A stretch of 64,000 nt of DNA from an uncultured Sphingomonadaceae bacterium (GCA_947489315.1 CANLCX010000002.1:930001-994000), one strand, 5' to 3'; positions 44,949-60,300 are shown, numbered from the stretch's first letter. A program made the numbers and translations. Notes: generated from the letters alone by a model not told the origin.

Positions 44949-45050
44949 TTAGGCGAGCGAACTCACCGACATAGGAATTGCCCATGATTGTTGTTCCTGA
45001 ATACTAAAGAATAGTGGAGTGATTGCATTACGTGTTTGCGTATTTTTCAT
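44949..45050 (-). CDS. 33-aa peptide upstream of the rtcB operon
   Basis: Short gene with an excellent ribosome site: AAGGAG (45057-45062), six-base spacer, ATG 45050. The product starts MKNTQTRNAITPLFFSIQEQ and ends WAIPMSVSSLA. It ends 115 bases before the next gene on the same strand. A second open frame overlaps it out of phase (ATG near 44984) and reaches into the next gene's start. It may be a leader peptide or the remnant of a decayed gene. No homologue is known to me. Confidence 0.4.
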   Translation of the reverse strand: MKNTQTRNAITPLFFSIQEQQSWAIPMSVSSLA

Positions 45051-45332
45051 GATGCACTCCTTTCCTTGGTATTGAACAATCGAAGTTATGTTGAACCGGT
45101 TAAGTTTGAAGGTGACAAAAATCAAGTATTATTTGAAATCACTTTCTGTTGTCGCGTCTTTTGTCGGCTATCGCATTTTGTTTCAGTGTCTGCTTTTTGA
45201 GCCTAGCCTATAGCGGACACTATCGTCAGACTACTGCAGAATGCCTTCTTCGAAATGTTCTGTCTGGCGATCAAAAAATCAAAAGATAGCCAGCAGCTAG
45301 TCGCTCCAAAAATCGCACCTATACCTTTGTCT

Positions 45333-48300
45333 CTAAGCCGCAAAAAGATCAGGAATTGCTGCTGATCGCTGACGCTCCAAGTTGCTCTCTGCAGCGGATT
45401 TTGCACCAAATGCGTTCATATCCTGTGTCATCAATGCTAATTTTGACAAGTCTGCATCAATATTTTTGATTGGTTCTTTAGAAACTACATCGGCGGTTAA
45501 GCTGATCGACTCTTTAGCAACAATTGCAGCAGTGACAGCGCTCTGGCCTAGTGCCGCCACTTCTGACGACGATGTCTGACTAGTCTGTTGCGTATTCGCT
45601 GAAGGTGTTTGCTCAAAGTAATCAAACACATTCACATCCTGCGGAACATCAAAACGCAAACTCTGTCCAGTTGCCGCGGTTGAACTGTTCAGGCCTGCTC
45701 TCAGTGCGGTCAACTGCCCATCATCCGGTTCGATCTCAGCTGCGGCTTGCAAATAGCCCTCCCGTTTCCAGTTTTGAAGCGAGGAACGTCCATTCGAATG
45801 TTGGGTTTGAGATACCGGGCTTCCAGCTGGTTTAAACGCCAATACTGCATCACCAACTGCACCCGTCGACCCATCCGTTCGCGTAAAGCTAGAGGTCGCT
45901 AGTATAATATTCTTGCCGATTTTGACGCGGTCATTGGTCGCCTGACCATTCAAGCTGATAGACGCGATACGATGGTCGTTCAAATTGGCGAGTTCACCAG
46001 CATCGGTCACGCCATTATCATTCCGATCAACCCAGACTTTCAATTCGCGGAAGCGCACATCAAGGCTGGAGATAATGCCATCACCGTTGCTGTCGAGTGC
46101 CGACAAGGCTTGCAAGTCGCTCTTGGCACCAGGCGCTTCGGTGAGAAAGCTCAGTTCAGCGCCGTTGTCGATCAAGCCGTTGTTGTTACGATCAATGACA
46201 AGGAAGCCGTCACCTTTGCCCGTCCAGCCGGTATTGTCGCGCGAACCATCGCCATCAATATCAAAGCGGGCCTTGCTCTTCTTATAGCTCTTCAGTTCAA
46301 CTCCATCGCCATCCAAATCTAGAACAATGGGCGCTAGCAATCCGATATCTTTGTTCTTGAAGTTCAAAACGGTTGCGCTGTCCAATGATCCCATGACGCT
46401 CTTCTTGGAGCCGATCATCAATTCGCCATTTTGGGCGTAGAGACGATATTTCTTCGATTTGCGCCCAAAGGACTCTGAGCTAAATCCAACCACCGGTAAT
46501 TCGGGAACACCTTTTTGGAAGAAGGTAATTGCAGCATCGGCAAAGCCACCAGTAGATCCATCCGCTTTGGTGAATGTTCCCTGATTAGCGACCGCAACGT
46601 CACCTAACGTAAAGTCAGATTCTGTCGCCGTTGCATTGAGATTAATCGACACAATCCCGGCATCTTGCAGTGTGAACGTCTCACCAGCATCCACTGCACC
46701 GTTGGTATTAATGTCCTGCCAAACTCCGAATTCGGCGAAGCGAGCATCATCTGCTGAAAGGATAGTATCGCCATTGCTGTCAAAGCTTCTCAGACCATCA
46801 AGGTCAGATTTAGCTTCTTCTGCATCATCAATGAAACTGATTTCATTAACACCGCTTACAAAGCCGTCGCCATCGCGGTCGAGGAATAGAAACGCATCCC
46901 CACTGCCAATCCAGCTGGTATCATCTAGTACGCCATCTCCATCGAGATCGAACAAAGCATTGCTCTCAGACGCTGATACAAATTCAGAACCATCGCCATC
47001 CAAGTCAAGAATGATTGGTGAGGCTACCGAAATAGTCTCATCGGCAAATGCAAGACGTTCAACACTGTATAATTGATCGCGTCCATCATCGCCGTTTACG
47101 CCAGGTTCTTCGTCACGGATACGAACATAAAAACCGCCATTTTGGGTTTGCAGTTCATATTCTGCACTATTGCCGCTGAAATAGGCGGTATCGGTTCCAA
47201 AACCGCCATAGAGCTTGTCATCTCCGCCATTGCCCCAGAGATGATCATTGCCAAACAGACCAAAGACACGATCATTGCCATCGCCGCCAGCAAGATAGTC
47301 TGCCCGGAACCCGCCAAAGATATAGTCATTGCCGCCGCGGCCGAAAATTTCGTTAGCGCGGAAGAAATTACCAAACAGGAAGTCATTGCCTTCTGTGCCC
47401 TGACGCCAGCCCGAGAATGGATCATCGACGCGCAGTTGGGCGGTAGCGGTGGAAGTCAGTTCACCATCGCTGATCGTGTAGGTGAAGCTGTCTTCGCCTT
47501 GGAAACCGGCATTTGGCGTATACACAATATTGCCGTCTGTATCGAAACCGACCGTCCCGTTGGCACCGTCCGTTACCGCTACGACTGTCAACGCATCACC
47601 ATCAGGGTCACTGTCATTATCAAGCAAGCTTGATTGCAATATCGTAAGCTCATCACCGCCCTCTGAAAGGAAGATGTCATCATCAACAGCAATCGGTGCC
47701 TCATTGACTGGATTGATTGTAAAGCTGAACGTACCGGCGACATCTAGCAAGCCATCAGTAGCGGTTACTTCAATATCAAAGGTGCCACTCGAACCTTCAG
47801 GAGCTGTCCCAGTAAAACGCGTCCCATCAAAACTAATCCAATCCGGCAGAGGATCGCCCCCAGGCAAAGTGGCGGTGTATGTCAATGCATCGCCATCAAC
47901 ATCTGCAAAAGAACCTGCCGCCAGTGGAATATCAAAGGCTTGGTTCTCATCAGACGACAAATCGATCAACGCCACTAGAGATGGAGCATCATTAACCGGG
48001 TCTATGCTGAGACGGAAAGCGTGATTGACAGAAAACTCGCCATCGGTGGCAGTAATGTCGATATTCACAGTCCCGTTGAAGTTTTGAGGCGGAATTCCTG
48101 TAAAGCGCGTTCCATCAAAGCTTAGCCATGCCGGAAGCGCAGTACCATCTGCCAAGGTGGCAGATAAGGTCAGAGCGTCACCGTCCACATCGGCAAAACT
48201 ATCGGCGGGCAAGATAACATCTATGGCGGTATCTTCGAGCCCGACATAGTTGCTTGGGGCCAGGTCAACTACAGGCGCATCATTGAGCGCATTGATCGTC

Positions 48301-51300
48301 AGGGTAAAATCATCGCTTACTTCTAAATTGCCGTCGCTCGCGATGACGGTGATCTCGACTTCGCCGTTGAAATCCTGGGGCGGGGTTCCGGAAAAAACAC
48401 TTCCATCAAATAGCAGCCATAAAGGCAGCGGTGATCCATTGGATAGGCGGGAGGAAAGGGTTAGAGCATCACCGTCTATATCCCCAAATAATCCATCTGG
48501 AAGAATGATTTCGAAACTACTGTCTTCGTCGGAATTTTGATCCGCAATGGGTGTTAAAAGAACAGGTGCATCATTGTCTGCAACCACAACCAATGTGAAA
48601 CTCTGGCTGACTTCCAGAAGCCCATCGCTCGCCGTTACATTAACCTCTAGGCTTCCGTTAAAATCTTGAGGCGGTGTGCCCGTAAAGGATATCCCATTGA
48701 AATTCAGCCAAGCAGGGAGCTCTGAGCCATCGAGTAATGCGGCCGAGAGTGTCAGTGTGTCTCCATCGACATCGACAAAGGCGTTTTCGGGCAATGCAAC
48801 TTCAAAGGCTTGATCTTCTAAAATGCCTGTATTCGCCAGTTCTAGGCCGACAACTGGGGCATCATTGACTGCCTCGATCGTCAAACGCAAATCATCGCTA
48901 ACGGTCAGGTTTCCATCAGAAGCCGTAACCCGCAAGTCAATCGTTCCATTGAAATCCTGCGGAGGCGTTCCGGTGAATTGAACTCCATCAAAATTAAGCC
49001 AAGCTGGCAAATCCGCGCCATCACCAAGCGTTGCAGTTACCGACAACATGTCACCATCAATATCTGCAAACATATCCGCCGGTAACTCAATCAAAACGGC
49101 CGTATCTTCTGTACCCGTTTGATCAGCAATTGGTGTTAGCAGAACCGGAGCATCGTTGACCGGGTCAACCGTCAAAGCAAAAATGCTGCTTGCCGTCAGG
49201 CTACCATCAGAACCGGTCACTTCAATATCTAAGTTACCATTAAAGTCTTGTGGCGGCATACCGGTAAAGCGGGTACCATCAAAACTTAACCAAGTTGGTA
49301 GAGCGCTTCCATCTGCAAGCCTTGCGGAGAGGGAAAGGACGTCGCCATCTACATCTGTGAACACATTGTCTGGCAATAAAATATCAATTGCTTGGTCTTC
49401 TGCCGTGTTTTGATCGCTCAATGCCAGTGACACGACTGGAGCGTCATTGATTGCCTCTATAGTAAGCTGGAACGCATTAGTGACTGCCAGCGCGCCATCA
49501 CTAGCGGTTACGGTAATATCGAACGTACCGTTAAAGTCCTGCGGCGGGATGCCGGTGAAGCGAACGCCATCAAAACTTAACCAGACGGGAAGATCGGATC
49601 CATCTGATAGGCTCGCACCCAAAGTAAGGCTATCACCGTCAACGTCACCGAAAATGTTTGATGGCAGCGCTATATTTACCATCATGTCTTCAGATGAGAT
49701 CACATCTGCCATTGGTGTCAACACAACAGGCGCATCATTCACAGGATCGATGGTCAGCTTGAAAATATCTGTTATCTCAAGTTCGCCGTCGCTGGCTGTA
49801 ATCGCCAAGCTTAAATCACCGTTAAAGTCTTGCGGCGGAATACCCGTCAGTCGGCTGCCATCAAAGCTTAGCCAAGCTGGAAGCTCAGATCCATTAGCCA
49901 AACTTGCGCTCAACGTCAGAACGTCACCATCTACGTCAACAAATGTATCGCTAGGGATTAGAATATCCACAAAGCTATCTTCCATCACAGACACATCAGC
50001 CAGAGGCGTCAAAACAACCGGCGGATCATTTTCTGGAGAGATGGAAAGCGCGAAATTGTCGCTTACTTCCAGGGTGCCATCACTGGCAGTCAAAGCGATT
50101 TGGATAACTCCGTTGAAGTTTAGTGGTGGTTGCCCAGTGAATCGTGACCCATCAAAGTTCAACCACGCAGGAAGGTCAGTACCATCCGTAAGAGTAGCCG
50201 TAATTGTTAAAACGTCTCCGTCCACATCGTTAAAGACGTCTTGCGGAATTTCAAAATCAACAGGCTGGTCTTCACCCGACATCTGATCCGAAATCATGGC
50301 GGATAAGACAGGCGCATCATTCTGCGGGTCAATCGTGAGTGTGAAATTATCGCTGACTTCGAGAAGCCCATCACTAGCGATGACAGTGAGTTCCAGCGAA
50401 CCATTGAAATCTTGAGGCGGAGTTCCAGCCAATGACAATCCATCAAAGGTAAGCCAAGCCGGTAAATCTGAGCCATCAGCCAGTTTCGCTGAAACAGAAA
50501 GCAAATCACCATCAACATCAACAAAACTCTCAATTGGCACCGCGATGTTGAACGGCGTATCTTCAAGAAAGTTCTGATCGGCTATAGGTGATACTAGGAT
50601 AGGTGCATCGTTTTGCGCTTCGATCGTCAATTCGAAGTTTTGCGACACTGAAAGTTCACCATCACTCCCGGTGACCGTAACGGCAAGAGTTCCATTGAAA
50701 TCCTGCGGCGGTGTGCCTGTAAACCGAACACCATCGAAACTTAGCCATCCCGGCAGGTCCGAGCCGTCCTGTAAGCTGCTTGAGATTGAGACTAGGCTAT
50801 CAACGTCAGTGAACATGCCATCTGGAATGGCAAAATCGACAGCAGTGTCTTCCAGTATATTTTGATCAGCGAGTATGAGCGCCAAAACAGGCGCATCATT
50901 GACCGCATTGATACTCAGAACAAAATTATCTTGAACCGATACAGTCCCGTCATCAGCATTGACTGTAATTTCCAAAGAACCATTAAAATCAAGTGGCGGC
51001 GTGCCAAAGAAACGTGCTCCGTCAAAAGTAAGCCAATCGGGCAAATCGGAGCCATCTGCGAGAGTAGCGCTTATAGCCAGTATATCGCCGTCTGCATCTG
51101 AGAACGTCCCAGGGGGCAGTAAGATATCAACCGCATTATCTTCGTCAAATGCAACATCAATCAACGAGGCGCTAATGATCGGAGCATCATTGACCGGATC
51201 CACATCAATTGTGACCAATCCCGTAACTTCGCCTTCGGAATCATCGGTAACGACATATTCAAAGCTCGTCTGACCAGCAAAGTTGGCATTTGGCGTGAAG

Positions 51301-54300
51301 ATGATATTGCCAAATTCATCAATTTCCACTGTACCATCTGAAGCGGCCCCAACAGAAACGAGACGAAGCGTTGCTCCCTCTTCATCACTATCGTTCGAAA
51401 GCAGCTGATCAGCGGTCAGGATAAGTTGCTGATCTTCGGTAATGGCAAACGCATCTGGCGCTGCAACGGGCAGTTCTGGCAGGTCTTGCACATCAATAGT
51501 AACAAGAGCGCTCGTTTCAGAGATACCGCCCTTGCCATCAATAGCGCTGTAAACAAAACTTGCAGGGCCGGTATATCCGGCAAACGGAGTGAAGATAATG
51601 TTGCTACCTTCAATTCTCACATTTCCGTTTGTGGCAACGACCCCAACGAACTCAATGACATCACCATCGGGATCGCCGTCATTTGCGAATAAATCAGCAG
51701 GCGTGAACCGGTAAGCCTCATCCATATCGATAATGAATGGCCCATCATCTGTTACAAACGGATCTCCGTTTTCTGGCCTGATATTGATCGTAACAACCGC
51801 GCCATCTTCCGCTTCACCATCTGATATCCAATAATCAAACGAGGCAATGCCGTTGAAATTTGCGTTTGGCGTAAACAGGATATCGCCGTTCTCATTGAAT
51901 GCGACAGTGCCTTTATCCGGGAAGAGATCGAGACGAGAAACCACGAGGTCATCACCATTCGGATCAGTATCATTGCCTAGCAGCTGTGCTTGGGTAATGA
52001 TGATAGCGATATCTTCTTCCGTCTCGAAAACATCATTTCTTGCGGTCGGTGCATCATTGAGTGGACGGAAGTTAATCTCAACATTGCCAACAGAACGGGC
52101 TCCACTGGAATCTTCAACAATATAGGTGAAGCTCGCATTACCGAGGAAGTCCTGATCCGGCGTAAAGAACACGTCATTGCCCGATAAGAAGACCGATCCA
52201 TTGATCGCGGTTCCCAGTTCAACAAAACTGATGGGATCGCCTTCGGGATCCCGGTCATTCGAGAGCAAAGCGCCAATTGTGGTCGTCACGCCCTGGTTCA
52301 TTCGGCGTCTAAACTCGTCTGTCCGGGGACGCGGTGCATCGTTTACCGGATTCACCGAAACCGTCACATTAGACCTATCAAAGCCGCCATTTCCGTCAGA
52401 GACAACATAGCTGAAGGTCGCGATTCCAGAGAAATCAGCACCAGGGTCAAAGTTTACTTGGGAACCTGAAATTCGGGCATCACCAAACCCGCGAGTTTCG
52501 ATGACATCGCCATTTTCGTCGCGCGGTCTCCCGACGCTGGTGATCGTCAAACTATCGCCATCTATATCGAAATCGTTGGCAAGTAGATCGGCAAAACTGA
52601 TGGATATTGTGGTGTCTTCATCGGTAACAAACCCGGCATCATCAGAAGAAATGGGAGCATCATTAACAGGTAAGACCACAACTTTAGCCGTCGCTGAGCT
52701 GCGCCGTCCAAACGGGTCTTCAATAGTGTAACTAAAGAACGCATCTCCGTTAAAGTCCTGATCGCCGATGAAAGTTATACTGCCATCGGCTTCCAGTATC
52801 GCATCGCCGCCTTCACTGAGACCGATGTCAACGATAACGAGGCTTTCCACGTCAATTTCAGCATCATTTTCAAGAAGCAGAGCGCCATCGAAGTTGAAAC
52901 TGATATCTTCGTCAGCAAACCTTACAATATCATCTGCGGCATTCAATCCGCCTTCGCGCGATGCTGCTAGAATTGCGGCACGATCCAGGATTGTGCCGTC
53001 AGCAAATACAACTTCCTCAATACCACTTTCATTATCGAGATAATGATTCTCGATCGTCAGCGTATCGAGGATGAAATTGTCTGCGCGCTCCAATTCGATA
53101 ATGAGCGTATCGCCGTCACGAACGAAGCTAACATCAGCCTGGCTTATCCCGACACCCAAAACGACTTGGTCTACGTCAACTGCTGCCCCAGCTTCTCGGG
53201 CGATATCTTTGGCAGATCCAAACCCGAATAGATATTGGTCAGACCCGGCACGGCCTTCATAAATATCATTTCCTAAGCCGCCATCAAACCGGTTAGCTCC
53301 GTCATCTCCAAGAAGACTGTCCGCAGAATTAGAGCCTCTTAGAGCCTCGATGCCAGTTAAAACATCGCCCTCTGCATCAGCACCGCTACCGAGCCCTGTC
53401 GCCAAATCGACGGTAACACCAGCAAAAGAGTTGCTGTAATCTGCTGTATCTAATCCCAGACCACCGGTGATTTGATCCGCCCCGGCATTTCCGCTTATGA
53501 TATTATCGTTATCGTCACCAGTAAGGACATCATCATGGGCAGATCCCAAGATATTCTCGAAGCCTGAAATTGTGTCGCCTTCGGCGTCGCCCCCGCTGAC
53601 GACCTCAGTAGCCAGCGAAACAGAAACAGCTTGCGCTGAAATGCTGTAATCCAGAGTATCTGAGCCATCACCGCCAACTAAACTATCCGCGCCGCGCCCA
53701 CCTTCGATTAGATCATCGCCAGCGCCGCCAGAAATATTATCGTCACCGCGCCCGCCTCGCAATATATTCGTCGCACCATCGCCTTCCAGAACATCATCCA
53801 GTTCTGATCCACGAAGATTTTCGATAGAGACTAATGTATCGCCTTGCGCGTCACCGCCAGTAGCGGTGCCATTAGCCAAGGAAACCGAAACGGCCTCTGC
53901 AGATGCTGAATAGTCGGCGGTATCAATATCAGCGCCGCCATCTAACAAATCACCGTCAGCGCCACCGATCAGAACGTCATTACCGCTGCCACCGAGCAAA
54001 GAATCACTTCCCCCGCGGCCTTCGATCAGATCATTGCCGCCAGAACCTTCAAGCCTGTTGTTTTCTAGATTTCCGAACAATTGATCACGAAATTCAGAGC
54101 CAACGATATTTTCGACGGAGAATAACAAATCGCCTTGCGCATGACCGCCCTGCCCAATCCGGGTAAGGATATCCATGCGAACGCCTATATTGGAACCTTC
54201 GTAGGAGATGGTATCAATACCCTCTCCGCCGTCCAAGCGATCCGCTCCATCGCCGCCAACGAAATAGTCGTTGCCGCCGCGGCCATAAATATCATCATTG

Positions 54301-57300
54301 CCATCTAGGCCTTCGATACGCTCGCCTAGTGCGGTGCCAATCAGTAGGTCGCGGCGATTGGTACCAGTAATAACATCCGCAAATATCGAAGACACTTCTC
54401 CGGTGACGTCGCCGGTACTGACACCGTCCTGATTGTCACCCAGCAGATATTCGAAATCTATATTGCCAGAGAAATCCGGTTCAAATTCGATGACAAGGAA
54501 CTCACCCTGATAGTCCGATATTGTTCCATCAGATAGACTTTGGGTTCCTAAAAATTCGAGATAGGGCGGCGTGATCGACTGGCCGGGTAGCGGCTTCCAT
54601 TCCACATCGCGGTCATTGGCGATCAAGTCAGAAATACGGACTACCAGCGGCGCATTGAGCGATGTCTGCCAACCGGCATCCGGATTGGCAATTGGAGCAT
54701 CGTTGACGGCAGAAATGTTTACCACGACATTGCCGGTGTCCGTGCCATTGGCATTGTCAGTCACAACATAGGTGAAATTACCATTACCATTGGCGTTGGT
54801 AACCGGAACCACCAATATATCGCCATTTTCGGTGAAAGACACACTTGCGATTTTGGCACCGGCACTAATCGAGACAATCTCAAGCAAATCATCGTCAATA
54901 TCCGTATCATTGGCGAGCAACTCAGCACGCGTAATGATGAACGAATTATCCTCTTGGGTACTCGCAAAATCAGACTGCGCCACCGGCGGTGCATCGCTAA
55001 CGGGATCAAAGTAGAGACTGGTTTTGCCTGCGTTGACGCCGCCATTTCCATCACTAATGACGTAGAAGAAGCTTGCCCCGCCCCAATAATCTGGATCGGG
55101 CGTGAAATAAATAAGACCATCCTCACCAATTTCCACGCTGCCATTGGTGGCGAAGCTGACCGTTTCCAGAGCAACCGTGTCGCCATCTACATCGCCGTCA
55201 TTTTGGAGTAGAATTGCTGGATCGATTACCAGCACTTCATCTTCCGTGCCGACCAATGGCAAGAAGCGCGTGCCGATGCGATCATATGTGTCAGAACCTG
55301 TAAAGGGGCGGTCATTGACGGGCGTTACTTCAACCGTAACTCGCTCGGAAACACTGGCACCTTGACCATCGGAAACTGTATAGCGGAAACTCGCTAGCCC
55401 ATTGAAGTTGTTGGATGGATTAAACACAATCTCGCCATTCGCGAATAGCGTTGCATTGCCTCCAATTCCTCCACCAACCGAGGTAACGGTCAACAAATCC
55501 CCGTCTGGGTCGACATCGTTCAAGAGGAAGTCCGCGGCAGTGATGATGATTTGTTCATCTTCACGCGTCACATATCCGCCATCGGGCAGCAAGACTGGTG
55601 CATCGTTCACGGCAACGACGTTTACGAAAGCTGTCGCTGTGGCGCTTCCGCCTGCGCCATCCAATATGCCGTATGTGAAGAGAGCGGGACCAAAAAACTC
55701 GCCTGTCGGCGTGATTAGGATCGATCCATCGACCTGCAAATCGGCCGTAATATTGCCGTCACCCTCAACATTTTCAATCGATATGACATCGCCATCAATA
55801 TCGCTGTCATTGCCAAGCAGTTCAGCCGCAGTGATTATGAAAGGCAGGTTTTCGTCAGTTGAGAATCCGCTGTCATTCCGCGCGATAGGATTGTCGTTTA
55901 CCGGCAGAATATCAAGCGTAACCCGCGCCTCAGCAACGCCGCCTTCTGGTGTATTCGCCACATAGGTAAACCCGGCTTCACCGACATAATCCGCATCTGG
56001 CGTGAATGTCACATCCCCATTCGAGGCTAGCGATACGGAACCATTTAGAGCATCTTTAACCTGGGAAATGAGCAGCAAATCGCCATCTGTATCGTTCGCG
56101 AGCAAACGCGCAGAACTGATAATGACCGTCTCATCTTCATCAGCAACTAATCCGCTATCATCATTGGCCGTCGCAAACGGCCTTACGCGGACCGAGACAA
56201 TTTGTGTGGTTAGACCATTACGGCCATCCGAAATGACATAGTCAAAACTTGTCAGTCCGCTAAATCCGGCTTTGGGAGTGTAAAGGATCGAACCATCCGG
56301 CTCAATGCTGACACTACCATGCTCGCTATTACCCACCGAAAACAGGGAGATTTCATCCCCGTCAGGATCAAAATCATTAGCAATTAATTGCGCAGAACCA
56401 AAGGACAGCACGTCCCCTTCGATAACCGTGAAGAACCCGTCGTCACGAGTAACCGGTGCATTATTGTCAAGAAGATTGAGGACATCAGCAACAGTCCAGG
56501 TCACGCCATCGGCAAATGCAATCTCTTCAACGGTGTCTTCAACATTACCGTCCAGCATGTTCAATATTGTCAAACGATCTTCACCGCCACCAGCAAAGGT
56601 TATGACTAGGCCATCATCGCCCTTATAAAGGCGCGACACGCTTGCCTGCGTCGAATCATAGCCGGTAATTTCAATCCGGTCGGTTCCGCCGCCATTATCT
56701 TCTATAATGTCTGCGCCCTCGCCCGCTGCATAACGATAAACATCATCTCCAAGCCCGCCAGAGAGCCGGTCATCTCCAAGACCGCCAACCAATATATCAG
56801 CGCCCGAGAAGCCCCATATTTGTTCGCCCGCATCTGTTGCTGAAGTAGACAATATCTGAGCCTGAATTTGCTCGCGTGTCCACAAGGTGCCGTCTTCGAA
56901 CAGAATGGATTCAACACCGGAATTCGTACCTGTAAGCGAACCTGCGAGAGTTAGGCGATCTCCTGTCCCAGCAAATTCCAATATGATATCTGTTCCGGCA
57001 GGAGGACTTCTGCGAACAACCACTATTTCTTCTGGCGTATAGCCGAATATTCTAAGCTGATCGGCAGTGTCTGATCCGCTGTCGGATATCCTATCGTCAC
57101 CGTCACCTGCATTGTAGGCGTAGATATCATCACCAGCACCTCCATCGATAATATCGAAGCCTGCGCCGCCATTCATTTCGTCCGACGCGTCAGTACCGAT
57201 CAAAATGTCATTGCCGGGGGTCCGGGCATCAGTTGCCAGTCGCGCCAGAATTTCAGCTTGAGTGATCATTACTCCATCAAAGGAGAACTCGATTTGCTCA

Positions 57301-60300
57301 ATGGCATCTGCATTTGAAGGCAGAAGGCCGTTCAGAATGAGGATACTATCATCGCCGGTTTCAAACTCAATTAGGAGGTCGTTTGAGCCGCTTTCGAAAC
57401 GGCGGAACCGGACGGATTGCGAACTATAGTCCTGAATCTCCAGTATATCCCCAATGCTAGCGCCATTGTCGTTGATCAAGTCACGACCATCACCAGCACG
57501 AAATACATACCGATCTCCATCCGCGCCTCCGACGAGTATATCATCGCCTAGACCACCAGAGAGCACATCATTGCCAGCATCACCATTCAAGGTGTCTTCG
57601 CCATCATCGCCAAAGAGCTGATCATCATTCGTAGCGCCGCTTAGATTGTCGTCACCATCTCCGCCGCGCATGATGTCGGCTTCATAGCCACCGAACAGAG
57701 TGTCATTGTCAGGGCCAGTCGCCAGAGCGATCGCCATATACTGGGCATATGTTAATGTGGTTCCATCCGCGAAGCGGAGTTCTTCAACTTTGTCGATCGA
57801 ACTGGTTGTTGCTTCGCTGATAATCAGTTCATCGCCGGTTCCTATGATCCTGACGGCTACATCCGCGTTATTCTTTTGGTATATTTCAACGTCAGTGGGA
57901 GCAATATCTGCTCCAAATATAACCGTATCGAAACCGCCCTGATTGGCGGTGCTATCGCCTTCCAAAATGGTCGACGTCTGATCGCCACGATTGAAATAAT
58001 AGGTGTCGTCACCAGCGCCGCCAATAAGTACATCTGTACCAGTACCGCCCGATAGTTCATCATCGCCGCCTAGACCGCTTAACCGGTCACGGCCTGCATT
58101 ACCGGTGAGTATGTCGCCATCAACAGAGCCGTTGAGCGCATCGTCTCCGCCATCGCCCGTCAGAGCAAGGGTGAGATAATCCTGATACGTCCATATGGTC
58201 CCGTCGGCGAAACGGACTTCCTCAATCCGGTCATTAATATCATTAACGGTATCGGTAAGCTGAACGCGGTCATCCGTGCCTTTGATACGCAGAACAATTT
58301 CGCTGCTGCTGACAATCGAGACCTCAATATCATCGGGCAAAATATCTGCTGCAAACTCAAGATAGTCGAAGCCGCCGCGATCTGAGGTGCTGACACCGTC
58401 CTCAATATTGTCCTGCCCATCGCCGCGCGCAAACAGGTAACGATCATCACCTGCACCGCCGCGCAAACTATCATCTCCGGTGCCGCCCTGGAGCTCATCA
58501 TTCCCCGAATTGCCAAATAATATATCGTTGCCAACACCCCCTTGCAGCACATCATCGCCAAGACCGCCGTTGAGAGTGTCGTCCCCACCCTGAAGCACTC
58601 CAGCGCGATAAAGTTGGACATTGTCGAGAGAGGCTCCAACGCCATCACTCGTGCCAGTTCCTTGGAATGAAACGATATTGTCGCCATCTATGGCCGTGAG
58701 CTGGAGAGATTCCAGCTGCATTGTAATATCTTCGGAGTTGATTGTAGCTACAACAACGCCGTTCCACAAAACGTTAAAAGAACCACTGGCCGCTGTTGTG
58801 CGATTAGCATGAGAGAATTCTAGAAATAATTGTTCTCCATCGCGCAATCCAGAAATGGTTTGCGATATTTCCGCGTTGGATGCTGCGCCGCCCGCTGCAT
58901 CGAGATCAATCCAGCGGCTTCCAGCTTCAGTCGAAACTCCGAATTCTCCCGAGTTGATCAACTCGTAAGACTGAGCAATGCCACTGGTCCACCCTGGCAA
59001 TTCAGTAACAGTCACACCCCAAGTTTCGATAGTTTGCTCGACTGGTAGATCCTCGAAACTGCCGTTGACGATCAGATTGGAACCATATTTTTCCAACACC
59101 TGACCATTATCACCGATCAGTTGATCATTGCCCTCGCCTCCAGAAATGATGTCATTTAGAGCTGTTCCGGTGAGTGTCTCGCCTTCGGTCGTACCATCAA
59201 TTACATTTGATTCTATAGTGCGCAGCCTCGTATTGAGGTCAGTGCGGCTCCAGATCGTTCCGTCAGCAAATTCGAAGGATTCAAGCCATTCATACCCATT
59301 GCGGAAACCGCCAGAAAGTTGCCGAATGATCCGGACTTTGTCTTCAGTACCGCGAATGCGGATATCTACATCCTGAGAGCTCAATTGGATGATATCGAGA
59401 TCCTCAGGAGCAATACCGGGACCAAATACCAATTTGTCCGCTCCGCCAGCAGAATTCAGCCGCCTGCTGCCGATAAGTTGAACATCGTGAATGATATCCT
59501 GCCCGCTACCGCGGCCGAAATAATAGGTGTCGGAATCATCATCGCCATAAAGCGTGTCATTACCGCTGCCGCCATCGAGATAATCATTGCCATTATCGCC
59601 GCCATATACAACGTCATTGCCTGCGCCACCCGTGACTATATTCGAGGCATTATCACCCCAAATACTTTCATCCGCGTCTGTTCCCTGGAGCGCTAGATCA
59701 TGTATCTGCCGATAGCTTAGAGATGTTCCATCAACAAATCGCAATTCCTCAATAGCGGTCCTATTCTGGCCAGAGCCATGAGACTGCAGAGTATTATTTA
59801 ATAATATTCGGTCGTCAGAATCTTTGATAACGACCAAAATATCTTTTTTGTTGATTGTACGGAACGTAAGGTCATCAATGGAGATACCCTCCCCAAAGTC
59901 CACCCTATCATAGCCGCCTGATCGAATAAGATTACTGGTGTTCCGATCATAAATATCATCATAGCCATCGCCGCGATTGAAGACATAGACGTCATTATCG
60001 CTGCCACCGCGCAATATGTCATCACCGGTACCGCCAATGATGACATCATTACCCTGACGTGCATCGATCACATCATTCCCAGCGCCGCCAGAAATCGTTT
60101 GCCCAGCTGAATTTCCAGTAATGCTGTCGTCGCCATCAGTAGAAGCAAAAGGTTCTGCGGGCGGAACGAAGTTTAACGCCGTCAATATCGCATTGCGGTC
60201 CCAAACTGTACCATCGCCAAATTCAATCTGCTCTACGCCTTTGCCTGCCGCCGCAACATATTGGCCGCGCAATATGATTTCATCATCAGTATCCGTAAAA

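Noticed and set aside
47700-51200. CRISPR-like regular repeats
   Set aside because: The ~290-base period is protein-coding (Ig-like domains) with an intact frame, not short repeats with spacers.
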